From NCBI GenBank assembly GCA_026224875.1, contig JAMFRU010000051.1:18592-82591 (forward strand): a stretch of DNA of 64,000 nt. The letters run 5' to 3'. Shown here in pieces: positions 45,680 through 53,627 of this stretch (within the stretch, counting starts at the first letter, position 1; each line of letters begins with the position of its first letter). The DNA comes from Acidocella sp. (GTDB taxonomy: Bacteria > Pseudomonadota > Alphaproteobacteria > Acetobacterales > Acetobacteraceae). The notes below the pieces were generated by a model. It did no database searches. It was given only the letters and a program-made list of their open reading frames with translations, and had not been told where the DNA came from. Made by a program: the position numbers and the translations under genes.

Positions 45680-47152
45680 TCAGCCGCCGGTACGGCCATA
45701 AGTGTCCTCGATGCGGACAATATCATCTTCACCCAAATAAGAACCGGACTGCACCTCGATCAATTCCAGATCGATCTTGCCCGGGTTTTCCAGCCGGTGG
45801 ATCGCGCCCAACGGCAGATACACGCTCTCATTCTCACGCAGCATGATCTTCTCATCCTCGCGCGTCACCAGCGCCGTGCCGGCCACCACCACCCAATGCT
45901 CGGCGCGATGAAAATGCTTCTGCAGCGAGAGTTTATTGCCCGGATGCACCACGATGCGTTTCACCTGAAAGCGCTCACCCGAGATCAACGATTCGTAGAA
46001 ACCCCAAGGCCGGTACATGCGGTTATGCGCAATCCCCTCGTGCCGCTTCAACGTCTTCAACCTATCGACAATGCGCTTCACATCCTGCGCATGGTCGCGG
46101 TGCAGCGCCAGCACGGCATCCTCGGTGGTCACCACGATGGCATCCGTCAGCCCGACCACGGCAGTCAGCATGCCATCGGAACGCACATAGCAATTCACTG
46201 CATGCTCCAGCAGCACATCGCCCTGCGCGACATTACCGTCCTTGTCCTTGGCGCCCAGTTCCCACAGCGCGCCCCAGCTGCCTATATCGGACCAGCCGAT
46301 ATCGGCCGGCACCACCGCAGCGCGCTCGGTGCGCTCGGCCACGGCATAATCCAGGCTGATATCCGGGCAGGCGCTGAACGCGGCCTTCTCCAGCCGCACA
46401 AAATCCAAATCTTCCTTGCGCCCGGCCAACGCCTTGCGCACCGCAACCAGCACCTCCGGCGCGTGGATCTGCATTTCCTCCAGCAGCGTTTTCGCGGTGA
46501 ACACGAACATGCCCGAGTTCCACAAATACCCGCCATCCGCCAGCATCGCCTCGGCCCCGGCACGCTCCGGCTTCTCCAGAAAGCGGCTCACAACGTACAC
46601 CCCGGCCTGGTCATCCAGCACCGGCCCAACCTCGATATAGCCATACCCGGTCTCGGGCTTATCCGGCGTAATGCCGAAGGTTACAAAATGCCCGGCCATC
46701 GCCGCGGCACAGGCTTTCACCAAAGCTTCGCGCAGCGCCGCCTCGTTCGAGATCGCGGCATCCGCCGCCATTATCCATAACAGTGCGTTAGGGTTTTCCT
46801 CCGCCGCCAGCAGTGCCGCCGCGGCCACCGCGGGGGCGGAATTACGCCCCACCGGCTCCAGCAAAATCCGTGCGCCGGAAATATTAATACCGCGCATATG
46901 TTCGGCCACGAGAAAGCGATGCTCTTCGTTACACACCACGATCGGCGCCGCGAGCCCGGCCGTTTCAGCCCGGAGTGCCGTATCCTGAATCAGCGAGTTG
47001 TCAGACAGCAACGGCCAGAACTGCTTGGGAAAACTCGCGCGCGACACCGGCCACAGCCGCGAACCGGTCCCGCCGGATAGGATCACTGGCGTAACGTTAT
47101 AACCTATGGAGCTCGCCTTGGCAGTTTTTCCCAATTGCGTCGTCTGTTCCAT
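45680..47152 (-). CDS. manC: Mannose-1-phosphate guanylyltransferase/mannose-6-phosphate isomerase
   Basis: A 490-aa bifunctional protein of the AlgA/XanB type. The N-terminal nucleotidyltransferase has the pyrophosphorylase motif LSGGTGSRLWPVSR, and NSGMFVFTAKTLLEE is a further conserved segment. The C-terminal cupin isomerase has RPWGFYESL and VHPGNKLSLQKHFHRAEHWVVV with its metal-binding histidines. It makes GDP-mannose for exopolysaccharide or glycoconjugates. ATG 47152 (MEQTTQ) is preceded by GGAG; the open frame extends 26 codons upstream. Confidence 0.95.
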   Translation of the reverse strand: MEQTTQLGKTAKASSIGYNVTPVILSGGTGSRLWPVSRASFPKQFWPLLSDNSLIQDTALRAETAGLAAPIVVCNEEHRFLVAEHMRGINISGARILLEPVGRNSAPAVAAAALLAAEENPNALLWIMAADAAISNEAALREALVKACAAAMAGHFVTFGITPDKPETGYGYIEVGPVLDDQAGVYVVSRFLEKPERAGAEAMLADGGYLWNSGMFVFTAKTLLEEMQIHAPEVLVAVRKALAGRKEDLDFVRLEKAAFSACPDISLDYAVAERTERAAVVPADIGWSDIGSWGALWELGAKDKDGNVAQGDVLLEHAVNCYVRSDGMLTAVVGLTDAIVVTTEDAVLALHRDHAQDVKRIVDRLKTLKRHEGIAHNRMYRPWGFYESLISGERFQVKRIVVHPGNKLSLQKHFHRAEHWVVVAGTALVTREDEKIMLRENESVYLPLGAIHRLENPGKIDLELIEVQSGSYLGEDDIVRIEDTYGRTGG

Positions 47153-47351
47153 CGCCACATCTCCATTATGCTGCGCCGCGACACTTGCACGTTCACCAGA
47201 CTGCTGACAACAAAATTTGCCCCAAGCCAAGTCACCCCATGAGATTCTTTCTAAAAATTTATCCCAAATTCATCCACTTACTCGTTCTCAAGCAATGCTT
47301 GACGTTCGCCGGCAACAGGTTTCTGCTCGCCGAAAATGAGGGATTTGACGC

Positions 47352-48377
47352 ATGGAATACAGCAAACTCGGCCGCACCGGCCTCTCCGTCTCGCGTATCT
47401 GCCTCGGCTGCATGAGCTTCGGCGTCGACACCAAAGGCATGCACGGCTGGGCGCTGGACGAAGAAACCAGCCGCCCCTTCTTCCGCGCGGCCCTCGAAGC
47501 CGGGATCAATTTTTTTGACACCGCCAACGCCTATTCCGGCGGCACATCCGAGGAAATCACCGGCCGGGCCTTGAAGGATTTTGCCTTGCGCGACGAAATC
47601 GTGATCGCCACCAAAGGCTTCTTCAACTGGCGCGGCGCGCCCAACACCGGCGGCCTCTCGCGCAAATCGCTCTTTGCCGCCGTCGATGACAGCCTGAAGC
47701 GCCTGGGCACTGATTATATTGATCTTTACCAGATCCACCGCTGGGATAGCGGCACACCCATCGAGGAAACCATGGAGGCCCTGCACGACATCGTGAAATC
47801 CGGCCGCGTCCGCTATATCGGCGCCTCCTCGATGGCATCCTGGCAATTCGCCAAGGCGCAATACACGGCCAGACTGCACGGCTGGACCGAATTCGTCTCC
47901 ATGCAGAACCAGGTGAACCTGCTCTACCGCGAGGAAGAGCGCGAAATGCTACCTTTATGTGAAGATATGGGCGTCGGCGTCATCCCCTGGAGCCCGCTGG
48001 CGCGCGGTCTGCTCACCCGCGACTGGGCTGAGCAGACCAAGCGCTCGGAAAGCGACGCCTTCGCTAAATCCATGTTCGCCAGCACGCTGGAGCATGACCG
48101 CAAAGTGGTCGAGGCCGTGGCCAGCCTCGCCGCCGCCCGCGGCCTTCCCCGCGCCCAAATCGCCTTGGCCTGGCTGCTGAGCAAAAAGGTCATCACCGCC
48201 CCCATCATCGGCGCCACCAAACCCCATCACCTCACCGATGCCGTGGCAGCACTCGGCATCACCCTCACCGCGGACGAGATCGCGGCATTGGAAGCTCCCT
48301 ACGTGCCGCACGAGGTCACCGGCATCATCCCGCCCGGCATGGATCGCACCCAGACCGTCTCCCTCAAGCAGCCATGA
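47352..48377 (+). CDS. Aldo/keto reductase
   Basis: A 341-aa NADPH-dependent aldo/keto reductase with the catalytic tetrad visible: D and Y in FFDTANAYSGG, K in VIATKGFF, and H in YQIHRWD. The N-terminal MEYSKLGRTGLSVSRICLGCMSFG and C-terminal ALAWLLSKKVITAPIIGATK are typical of the AKR11/12-like group. GAGGG lies nine bases before the ATG. The stop overlaps the following phosphatase gene by 4 bp, so the two are coexpressed. The carbonyl substrate is unknown. Confidence 0.94.
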   Translation: MEYSKLGRTGLSVSRICLGCMSFGVDTKGMHGWALDEETSRPFFRAALEAGINFFDTANAYSGGTSEEITGRALKDFALRDEIVIATKGFFNWRGAPNTGGLSRKSLFAAVDDSLKRLGTDYIDLYQIHRWDSGTPIEETMEALHDIVKSGRVRYIGASSMASWQFAKAQYTARLHGWTEFVSMQNQVNLLYREEEREMLPLCEDMGVGVIPWSPLARGLLTRDWAEQTKRSESDAFAKSMFASTLEHDRKVVEAVASLAAARGLPRAQIALAWLLSKKVITAPIIGATKPHHLTDAVAALGITLTADEIAALEAPYVPHEVTGIIPPGMDRTQTVSLKQP

Positions 48378-49141
48378 CCCTCCGCACCCTGCCCATCCCC
48401 GGCGGGCACAATTTGCGCGACCTCGGCGGCTATGAAGCCGCTGGCGGCCGCCGGGTGAAATGGCGCACCATCTACCGCTCCGGCGCCATCTACCGCCTCA
48501 CCCCCGCAAGCCGTGCCGCCATGCACCAGCTCGGCATCACCGCCATCTGCGACCTACGCACCCCGCGGGAGCGCGCCCATCAGCCAATGGACTGGCACGA
48601 CGGGCTCGATATCCATTATTATGGCGGCGTCCCGCTGGAGAGCGGTGCCAGGCTGGAGCGGATCCTCACCTCCGGCATGACCCTCCAGGCGCAGATGCTG
48701 GAACGCATGCACGACATCTACCGCCGGCTGCCCTTCGAGCAGGAGGCCAGCTACCGCCACCTCTTCGCTTTGCTGGCCCAGAGCCGCGTGCCTCTGCTGT
48801 TCAACTGCGCCGCCGGCAAGGACCGCACCGGCATTGCCGCCGCCCTCATCCTCTCCATCCTCGGTGTGCCGCGGGAAACCATCGTGCAGGATTATCTGCT
48901 GAGCAACGACACCGCCGAGGCACTGCAGGTGATGATGATGGAGCGCAACCCGGCCTATGCCGAGCTGCTGGCCGAGGACCCCGGCGCCCTGCGCCCGGTA
49001 CTGATGGCCGCCCCCTCCTACCTCGCTTTGGCATTCGAGGCGATCGAGCAGCGCTGCGGCAGCACCGACGCCTATCTGGAACAGCATCTCGGCGTCACCG
49101 CCGCCAACCAGGCTACATTGCGCGCCCTGCTATTGGAATAA
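48374..49141 (+). CDS. Tyrosine/serine phosphatase family protein (Y_phosphatase3 type)
   Basis: A 255-aa protein with the PTP-loop C-A-A-G-K-D-R-T-G (C-x5-R) around residue 140 and the family's opening GGHNLRDLGGYEAAGG, followed by YRSGAIYRLTPAS. The residue before the catalytic cysteine is asparagine (F-N-C), where many relatives have histidine. Members dephosphorylate phosphotyrosine, phosphoinositides or small phosphates. It overlaps the aldo/keto reductase by 4 bp and is followed 27 bp later by PPK2. Confidence 0.88.
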   Translation: MTLRTLPIPGGHNLRDLGGYEAAGGRRVKWRTIYRSGAIYRLTPASRAAMHQLGITAICDLRTPRERAHQPMDWHDGLDIHYYGGVPLESGARLERILTSGMTLQAQMLERMHDIYRRLPFEQEASYRHLFALLAQSRVPLLFNCAAGKDRTGIAAALILSILGVPRETIVQDYLLSNDTAEALQVMMMERNPAYAELLAEDPGALRPVLMAAPSYLALAFEAIEQRCGSTDAYLEQHLGVTAANQATLRALLLE

Positions 49142-49168
49142 TGTCCCCGGCAACCCTATATTGACAAT

Positions 49169-49918
49169 ATGTCCAAGGAATACGCCAAAAAACTGCGCCA
49201 TCTGCAGATTGAACTCGTCAAAATGCAGCGCCACGTCATCGCCAAGGGGCAAAAACTGCTCATTATCCTTGAAGGGCGCGACACCGCCGGCAAGGACGGT
49301 ACGATCAAGCGCATCACCGAGCACCTCTCCCCGCGCGACATCCGCATCATGGCTTTGTCCAAGCCCTCCGATGTCGAAGTCACCCAATGGTATTTCCAGC
49401 GCTACGTGAGCCACCTCCCCGCCGCCGGCGAAATCGTGCTGTTCAACCGCAGCTGGTACAACCGCGCCGGCGTCGAGCACGTCATGGGCTTCTGCTCCGA
49501 AGGCGAATACCAGGAATTCCTGCGCGACGTACCGGTGTTCGAAGGCATGCTCGCCCAAGGCGGCATCACCATCCTCAAATATTACCTCGACATCGATAAA
49601 AAAGAGCAGAAAAAACGCATCGATGCCCGCCGCAAGGACCCGCTGAAACAGTGGAAAATCAGCCCTATAGACGAAAAAGCTTTGCACCATTTCGACGACT
49701 ACACCGCCGCCCGCGACAAAATGCTGCGCCAGACCGACAGCGCCGCCGCCCCCTGGATCGTCGTCCGCGCCGACGATAAAAAAGCCGCCCGCCTCGCCCT
49801 CATCGCCGACATGATCAGCCGCGTGGACTACCACGACGCGGCAAAGCATGAAGCCGACGAGCAGATCGTCAGCAGGTTTAACGAAGATTGCTTTAAGAAT
49901 GGTATTTTAGCCAAGTAA
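49169..49918 (+). CDS. ppk2: Polyphosphate kinase 2
   Basis: A 249-aa PPK2-family kinase that uses polyphosphate to phosphorylate nucleoside mono- or diphosphates. The Walker A region LEGRDTAGKDGTIKRI, the acidic SPRDIRIMALSKPSDVE strand and the lid/Walker B segment LFNRSWYNRAGVEHVMGF are all diagnostic. It is a single-domain type without an extra copy, so ADP- or GDP-directed activity is likely. No strong ribosome site precedes ATG 49169. A three-hairpin repeat begins at its stop codon. Confidence 0.95.
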   Translation: MSKEYAKKLRHLQIELVKMQRHVIAKGQKLLIILEGRDTAGKDGTIKRITEHLSPRDIRIMALSKPSDVEVTQWYFQRYVSHLPAAGEIVLFNRSWYNRAGVEHVMGFCSEGEYQEFLRDVPVFEGMLAQGGITILKYYLDIDKKEQKKRIDARRKDPLKQWKISPIDEKALHHFDDYTAARDKMLRQTDSAAAPWIVVRADDKKAARLALIADMISRVDYHDAAKHEADEQIVSRFNEDCFKNGILAK

Positions 49919-50095
49919 AAGCAGCAGCTTTTTGAACCTTATTTGGCGTCCCGATTCAGAACTACGCGGCTTCGCTGCTCCGTCATCGGGACGCGAGCTG
50001 CACAAAAAACTTTTGGCCTTGTGGGCGTTGGCATGGCCAACGCCCACAAGGCCAAAAGTTTTTTGGTTCTTTTTTTCAAAAAAGAACTACTTCTT
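49917..50095. repeat. Three-hairpin intergenic repeat, copy 3, with altered left part
   Basis: The core stem (50009-50032/50036-50059, loop ATG) is perfect over 24 bp, and the right hairpin is at 50066-50087 with a stem sequence (GTTCT/AGAAC) different from copies 1 and 2. The left hairpin is replaced by about 60 bp carrying its own 10-bp inverted repeat GCGTCCCGAT/ATCGGGACGC (49946-49955/49985-49994). It lies between two genes on the same strand and ends five bases before the hisI ATG. Confidence 0.9.
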
Positions 50096-50099
50096 CCTT

Positions 50100-50483
50100 A
50101 TGACTGACCTTCTTAGCGCCATCAAATTCAACTCTGACGGGCTCATCGCCGCCATTGCCCAGCAGCACGACACCGGCGAGGTGCTGATGCTCGCCTGGAT
50201 GAACGCCGAGTCGGTCGCCGAGTCGCTCGCTACCGGCCAGGTTTGCTACTACTCACGCTCCCGGCAAAAACTCTGGCGCAAGGGCGAAACCTCCGGCCAG
50301 CGGCAAAAACTGGTGGATATACGCCTGGATTGCGACGGCGACACGCTGCTTTTGCTTGTCGATCAGCAGGGGGTCGCCTGCCACACCGGCCGCCGCAACT
50401 GCTTTTACCTGGCCGCGCGCGACGGCGAATGGACCGAAATCGCCAAACCCTTGATTGATCCCGAGCATCTGTATCATCGCTAA
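50100..50483 (+). CDS. hisI: Phosphoribosyl-AMP cyclohydrolase
   Basis: A 127-aa enzyme of histidine biosynthesis that opens the purine ring of phosphoribosyl-AMP. It has LAWMNAES, YYSRSRQKLWRKGETSGQ, the metal-site D-C-D-G-D, and the zinc cysteines in VACHTGRRNCFY. It is monofunctional; no HisE domain follows and the other his genes are absent here. The ATG at 50100 is taken by homology: the frame is open 56 codons upstream through the repeat, and no clear Shine-Dalgarno exists, because the repeat hairpin ends 12 bases before the start. Confidence 0.95.
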   Translation: MTDLLSAIKFNSDGLIAAIAQQHDTGEVLMLAWMNAESVAESLATGQVCYYSRSRQKLWRKGETSGQRQKLVDIRLDCDGDTLLLLVDQQGVACHTGRRNCFYLAARDGEWTEIAKPLIDPEHLYHR

Positions 50484-50552
50484 GCCCGCGCACTTGATAC
50501 GCCACGGCTTTTTCGCGAAAAGGGGGTGAGAAAAATACCTCAGGGGTTGTCC

Positions 50553-52193
50553 ATGTCGCTCGCACTGCCGAACTTTCGCCGCCACCGGGCATTCCTGGCC
50601 ACCACGGCTTTAATCCTGGGGCTATGCGCCGTCACGGCAACGCGTTTCGCCACGGCCGGCGACAGCGACAACTACCCCGCCGCCTCCCTCACCGCCCCTA
50701 CGGACCAGGACGCACTAGTCGCGCGCGGCAAATATCTCGTCACCGCGGCCGATTGCGCCCCCTGCCACACCGGCCCCGGCCATGCCCCCTTCACCGGCGG
50801 GCTGATCATGAACACCCCCTTCGGCGGGCTCGCCACCCCGAATATCACCCCGGATACCGCCACCGGCATCGGCAAATGGACCGATGCGCAGTTCTACGAC
50901 GCACTGCATTACGGCATTGCCCCCGGCCGTACCTGGCTGGTTTTCCCCAAATTCCTCTACCCGGGCATGCCCTACACCTCCTACACCAAGCTTTCCCGCC
51001 CGGATGTGACGGCCATCAGGGCATATCTCGCCTCCCTGGCGCCGCAGGCCGTGGCCCCCACCCCATCCTCGCTGAATTTCCCCTTCAACCAGCGCCCGGT
51101 CCTGCTCGGCTGGCGCATATTGTTCTTCCGTGCCGGCCCCATGAAGATGGACGCCAACTGGGACGACCATATGAAGAACGGCGCGTATCTCACTGAAGCC
51201 CTTGGCCATTGCGCCGAATGCCACACGCCGCGCAACATTCTCTCCGCCATGGAAACCGGCTCCTGGCTGGCCGGCTCGCCGATCGATGCCTTTTACGCCC
51301 CGAACATCTCCTCGGATAAAACCGATGGCGTCGGCGCCTGGAGCCAGGCCGATCTGGTGGCCTACCTGCATGACGGCGGCAACCTCTCCAAAGGCTCGCC
51401 CTACGGCCCCATGGGCGACATGACCACCCATTCCACCAGCCTGATCCCAGTCTCTGACAGCGTGGACATCGCCAACTACCTGCAAACCGAGACCAAGCCG
51501 CAGAAGACCACACCGAACGCGGCCATTACCAATGCTGCTGCCTCCGTTGCAGCGGGCTCCACGGTTTACGACGCCAACTGCGCCAGCTGCCACGGCAAAA
51601 CCGGCGGCGGCCTGGCCCCGAACAAAGTGCCGAATCTCGACGGCAACACCTCGGTAACCGCCACCCAGCCTTACAACGTTATCGGCGCTGTGCTGAGCGG
51701 ATTGGAGCCCTGGAACGGCGGCCCGGCCATGCCGAGCTTCGCCACATCCCTATCGGACCAGCAGATTGCGGATGTAAGCAATTACGTGCGCACCGCCTGG
51801 AGCAACCGTAGCGTGGCCGACACCACCCCGGCCCAGGTAAGCGCATTACGCGCCGTTGCCCTGGTACCCGCCGCCGGCGATGCCGCGTCCGATGCATTGG
51901 GCTGCCCGCACATCACCTCCAGTGGCGGGGTGGACAGCGTGGCCGACCCCGGCAACGGCCTGCTCAACATCTATGAAGATGCTACGGTGGCAACCCTGCC
52001 CAACCGCACCCGCACCCTCATCGATGCCGTGCGGTCCAGCAATTCCAGCATCACCGATGCCGACCTCACCAACACGCTGGTCGCGGCCTATTGCCCGGTG
52101 GTGGCGCATCAGCCCGGCCTGAGCCTCGCCGCCAAACGCGCCGCGCTGCGCGACTTCATGGCCGGCGCCGCACCACTGGTTGCCGCGCATTAA
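50553..52193 (+). CDS. Triheme c-type cytochrome (alcohol/gluconate dehydrogenase cytochrome subunit-like)
   Basis: A 546-aa exported cytochrome with an N-terminal hydrophobic signal (RAFLATTALILGLCAVTATR) and three heme-attachment motifs: C68-A-P-C71-H72, C220-A-E-C223-H224 and C343-A-S-C346-H347. The layout resembles the cytochrome subunits of membrane alcohol, aldehyde and gluconate dehydrogenases, which pass electrons to ubiquinone. It carries about 100 extra residues at the C-terminus and no dehydrogenase gene lies beside it. The start is ATG 50553; a GTG nine codons upstream is the alternative. Confidence 0.92.
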   Translation: MSLALPNFRRHRAFLATTALILGLCAVTATRFATAGDSDNYPAASLTAPTDQDALVARGKYLVTAADCAPCHTGPGHAPFTGGLIMNTPFGGLATPNITPDTATGIGKWTDAQFYDALHYGIAPGRTWLVFPKFLYPGMPYTSYTKLSRPDVTAIRAYLASLAPQAVAPTPSSLNFPFNQRPVLLGWRILFFRAGPMKMDANWDDHMKNGAYLTEALGHCAECHTPRNILSAMETGSWLAGSPIDAFYAPNISSDKTDGVGAWSQADLVAYLHDGGNLSKGSPYGPMGDMTTHSTSLIPVSDSVDIANYLQTETKPQKTTPNAAITNAAASVAAGSTVYDANCASCHGKTGGGLAPNKVPNLDGNTSVTATQPYNVIGAVLSGLEPWNGGPAMPSFATSLSDQQIADVSNYVRTAWSNRSVADTTPAQVSALRAVALVPAAGDAASDALGCPHITSSGGVDSVADPGNGLLNIYEDATVATLPNRTRTLIDAVRSSNSSITDADLTNTLVAAYCPVVAHQPGLSLAAKRAALRDFMAGAAPLVAAH

Positions 52194-52764
52194 AATCGAA
52201 ACCTGTACAGGAGCGGCAATCTCGCCGCTCCTGTCCGAGCTCGCCCGGCTCCGGGTCGAGGTTTTCCGCGCGTTTCCCTATCTCTACGACGGTAACCCCG
52301 CCTACGAGGAGGACTACCTTCGCATCTATGCCGAAACGCCGGGTGCGGCGGTAATCGTGGCGCGCGACGAAAAACGCATCGTCGGCGCCTCCACCTGCCT
52401 GCCGCTCAGTTCCCAGCCGGGCGTTCTGCAAAAACCTTTCCTCGCGGCCCGCATCGATATCTCGAAAATCTTTTATTTCGGCGAATCCGTGCTCGAAGCC
52501 GCCTATCGCGGCCGCGGCATCGGCGTGGCGTTCTTCCGGGCCCGCGAGGAGCAGGCGGGCGGCTTTGAGACAACCGCCTTTTGCGCCGTGCAGCGCCCAG
52601 ACGACCATCCGCTCCGCCCCAAAAACTACGTCGATCTCCACGAATTCTGGCGCCATCGCGGCTACCACGCCCGTCCCGAATTGCTCTGCACCATGGCCTG
52701 GCAGGATGTCGGCGAGGCGGAGTCGACCGAAAAAACGCTGCAATTCTGGACCAAGACTCTATGA
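52180..52764 (+). CDS. GNAT family N-acetyltransferase
   Basis: A 194-aa acetyltransferase-like protein with VIVARDEKRIVGAST in the core strand and the acetyl-CoA-binding turn AAYRGRGIGVAFF (R-G-x-G-I/V type). The start is TTG 52180, overlapping the cytochrome gene by 14 bp; no other good start exists near the N-terminus. Its stop overlaps the nitrilase-like gene by 4 bp. In many bacteria a GNAT domain is fused to this kind of carbon-nitrogen hydrolase, so the two proteins probably act together. Confidence 0.8.
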   Translation: MPRIKIETCTGAAISPLLSELARLRVEVFRAFPYLYDGNPAYEEDYLRIYAETPGAAVIVARDEKRIVGASTCLPLSSQPGVLQKPFLAARIDISKIFYFGESVLEAAYRGRGIGVAFFRAREEQAGGFETTAFCAVQRPDDHPLRPKNYVDLHEFWRHRGYHARPELLCTMAWQDVGEAESTEKTLQFWTKTL

Positions 52765-53627
52765 AGCTGGCCTTGGCCGCCTGCGGCGTGAACGCGCCGG
52801 GCAACTTCAAATTCTTCATATCCCGCATCGAACGCTTTGCGGCGGAAGCCGGGCTCCAGGGGGCCGAGCTACTGGTCCTGCCCGAATATTTTTCCATGGT
52901 CATGGCAGGTGCCGAGATCAAATCCCCCGACATCGCCGCCGAGCTGACCTATGTGGTGGACCGCGCCGAAGAGCTGATCGCCGCGATAGTGGAAATAGCC
53001 AAACGCCACAGGCTCTACATCCTGGCGGGCTCGGTGCCGATGCGGAATGGCACAGAAATCCTCAACCGCGCCCCCTTCATCGCCCCCTCCGGCACCATCG
53101 CGTATCAGGACAAGCAAGCCATGACCCGGTTCGAAGCCGAGGAATGGGGGATAACCGGCGGCGAAGGCCCGAGAGTCTTCGAAACCAGCCTCGGCCGCAT
53201 CGGAATCTCCATCTGTTATGACTCCGAATTTCCCCTGCATGTCCGCGCCCAGGTGGCAGCCGGGGCAAAACTCATCCTCATCCCCAGCTGCACCTCCACC
53301 CCCGCCGGCTTCAACCGCGTGCGCCTCTCCGCCCGCGCCCGCGCCGTGGAAAACCAATGCTACACCGCCATGGTCCCGCTCGTCGGCACCGCCGCCTGGG
53401 CCGGCTCCATCGACACCAACATCGGCCATGCAGCTTTGTTTACCCCTTGCGACGAGGGCTTCCCGGATGACGGTGTCGCCGCCGCCGGCCCTTTGAACGA
53501 ACCAGGCCTCACCTTCGCGGACGTAAATTTCACCGCCATCGACATTGTGCGCGCAAATGGAAATGTGCTGAATCACCGAGACTGGGCGCAGAAAATCCCC
53601 CCCTGCCCCATTGTGGAGCTCGTGTGA
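52761..53627 (+). CDS. Carbon-nitrogen hydrolase (nitrilase superfamily)
   Basis: A 288-aa nitrilase-fold amidase with the catalytic triad recognisable as E in LVLPEYF, K in YQDKQAMTRFE and C in GISICYDSEFP. Such enzymes hydrolyse amides, nitriles or N-carbamoyl groups. ATG 52761 is chosen because it begins the MKLALAACGVN strand typical of the family and overlaps the GNAT stop (ATGA); the open frame extends 60 codons upstream through the GNAT gene. The downstream lpxB starts inside its stop codon. Confidence 0.93.
   Translation: MKLALAACGVNAPGNFKFFISRIERFAAEAGLQGAELLVLPEYFSMVMAGAEIKSPDIAAELTYVVDRAEELIAAIVEIAKRHRLYILAGSVPMRNGTEILNRAPFIAPSGTIAYQDKQAMTRFEAEEWGITGGEGPRVFETSLGRIGISICYDSEFPLHVRAQVAAGAKLILIPSCTSTPAGFNRVRLSARARAVENQCYTAMVPLVGTAAWAGSIDTNIGHAALFTPCDEGFPDDGVAAAGPLNEPGLTFADVNFTAIDIVRANGNVLNHRDWAQKIPPCPIVELV

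Noticed and set aside
47259..47879. A 206-codon minus-strand frame opposite the aldo/keto reductase gene
   Set aside because: It is antisense to a protein with the full catalytic tetrad and is glycine/alanine-rich without a domain.
49932..50099. N-terminal extension of HisI through the repeat
   Set aside because: The extra 56 residues are encoded by the hairpin element and are unlike any HisI protein, which begins at the ATG at 50100.
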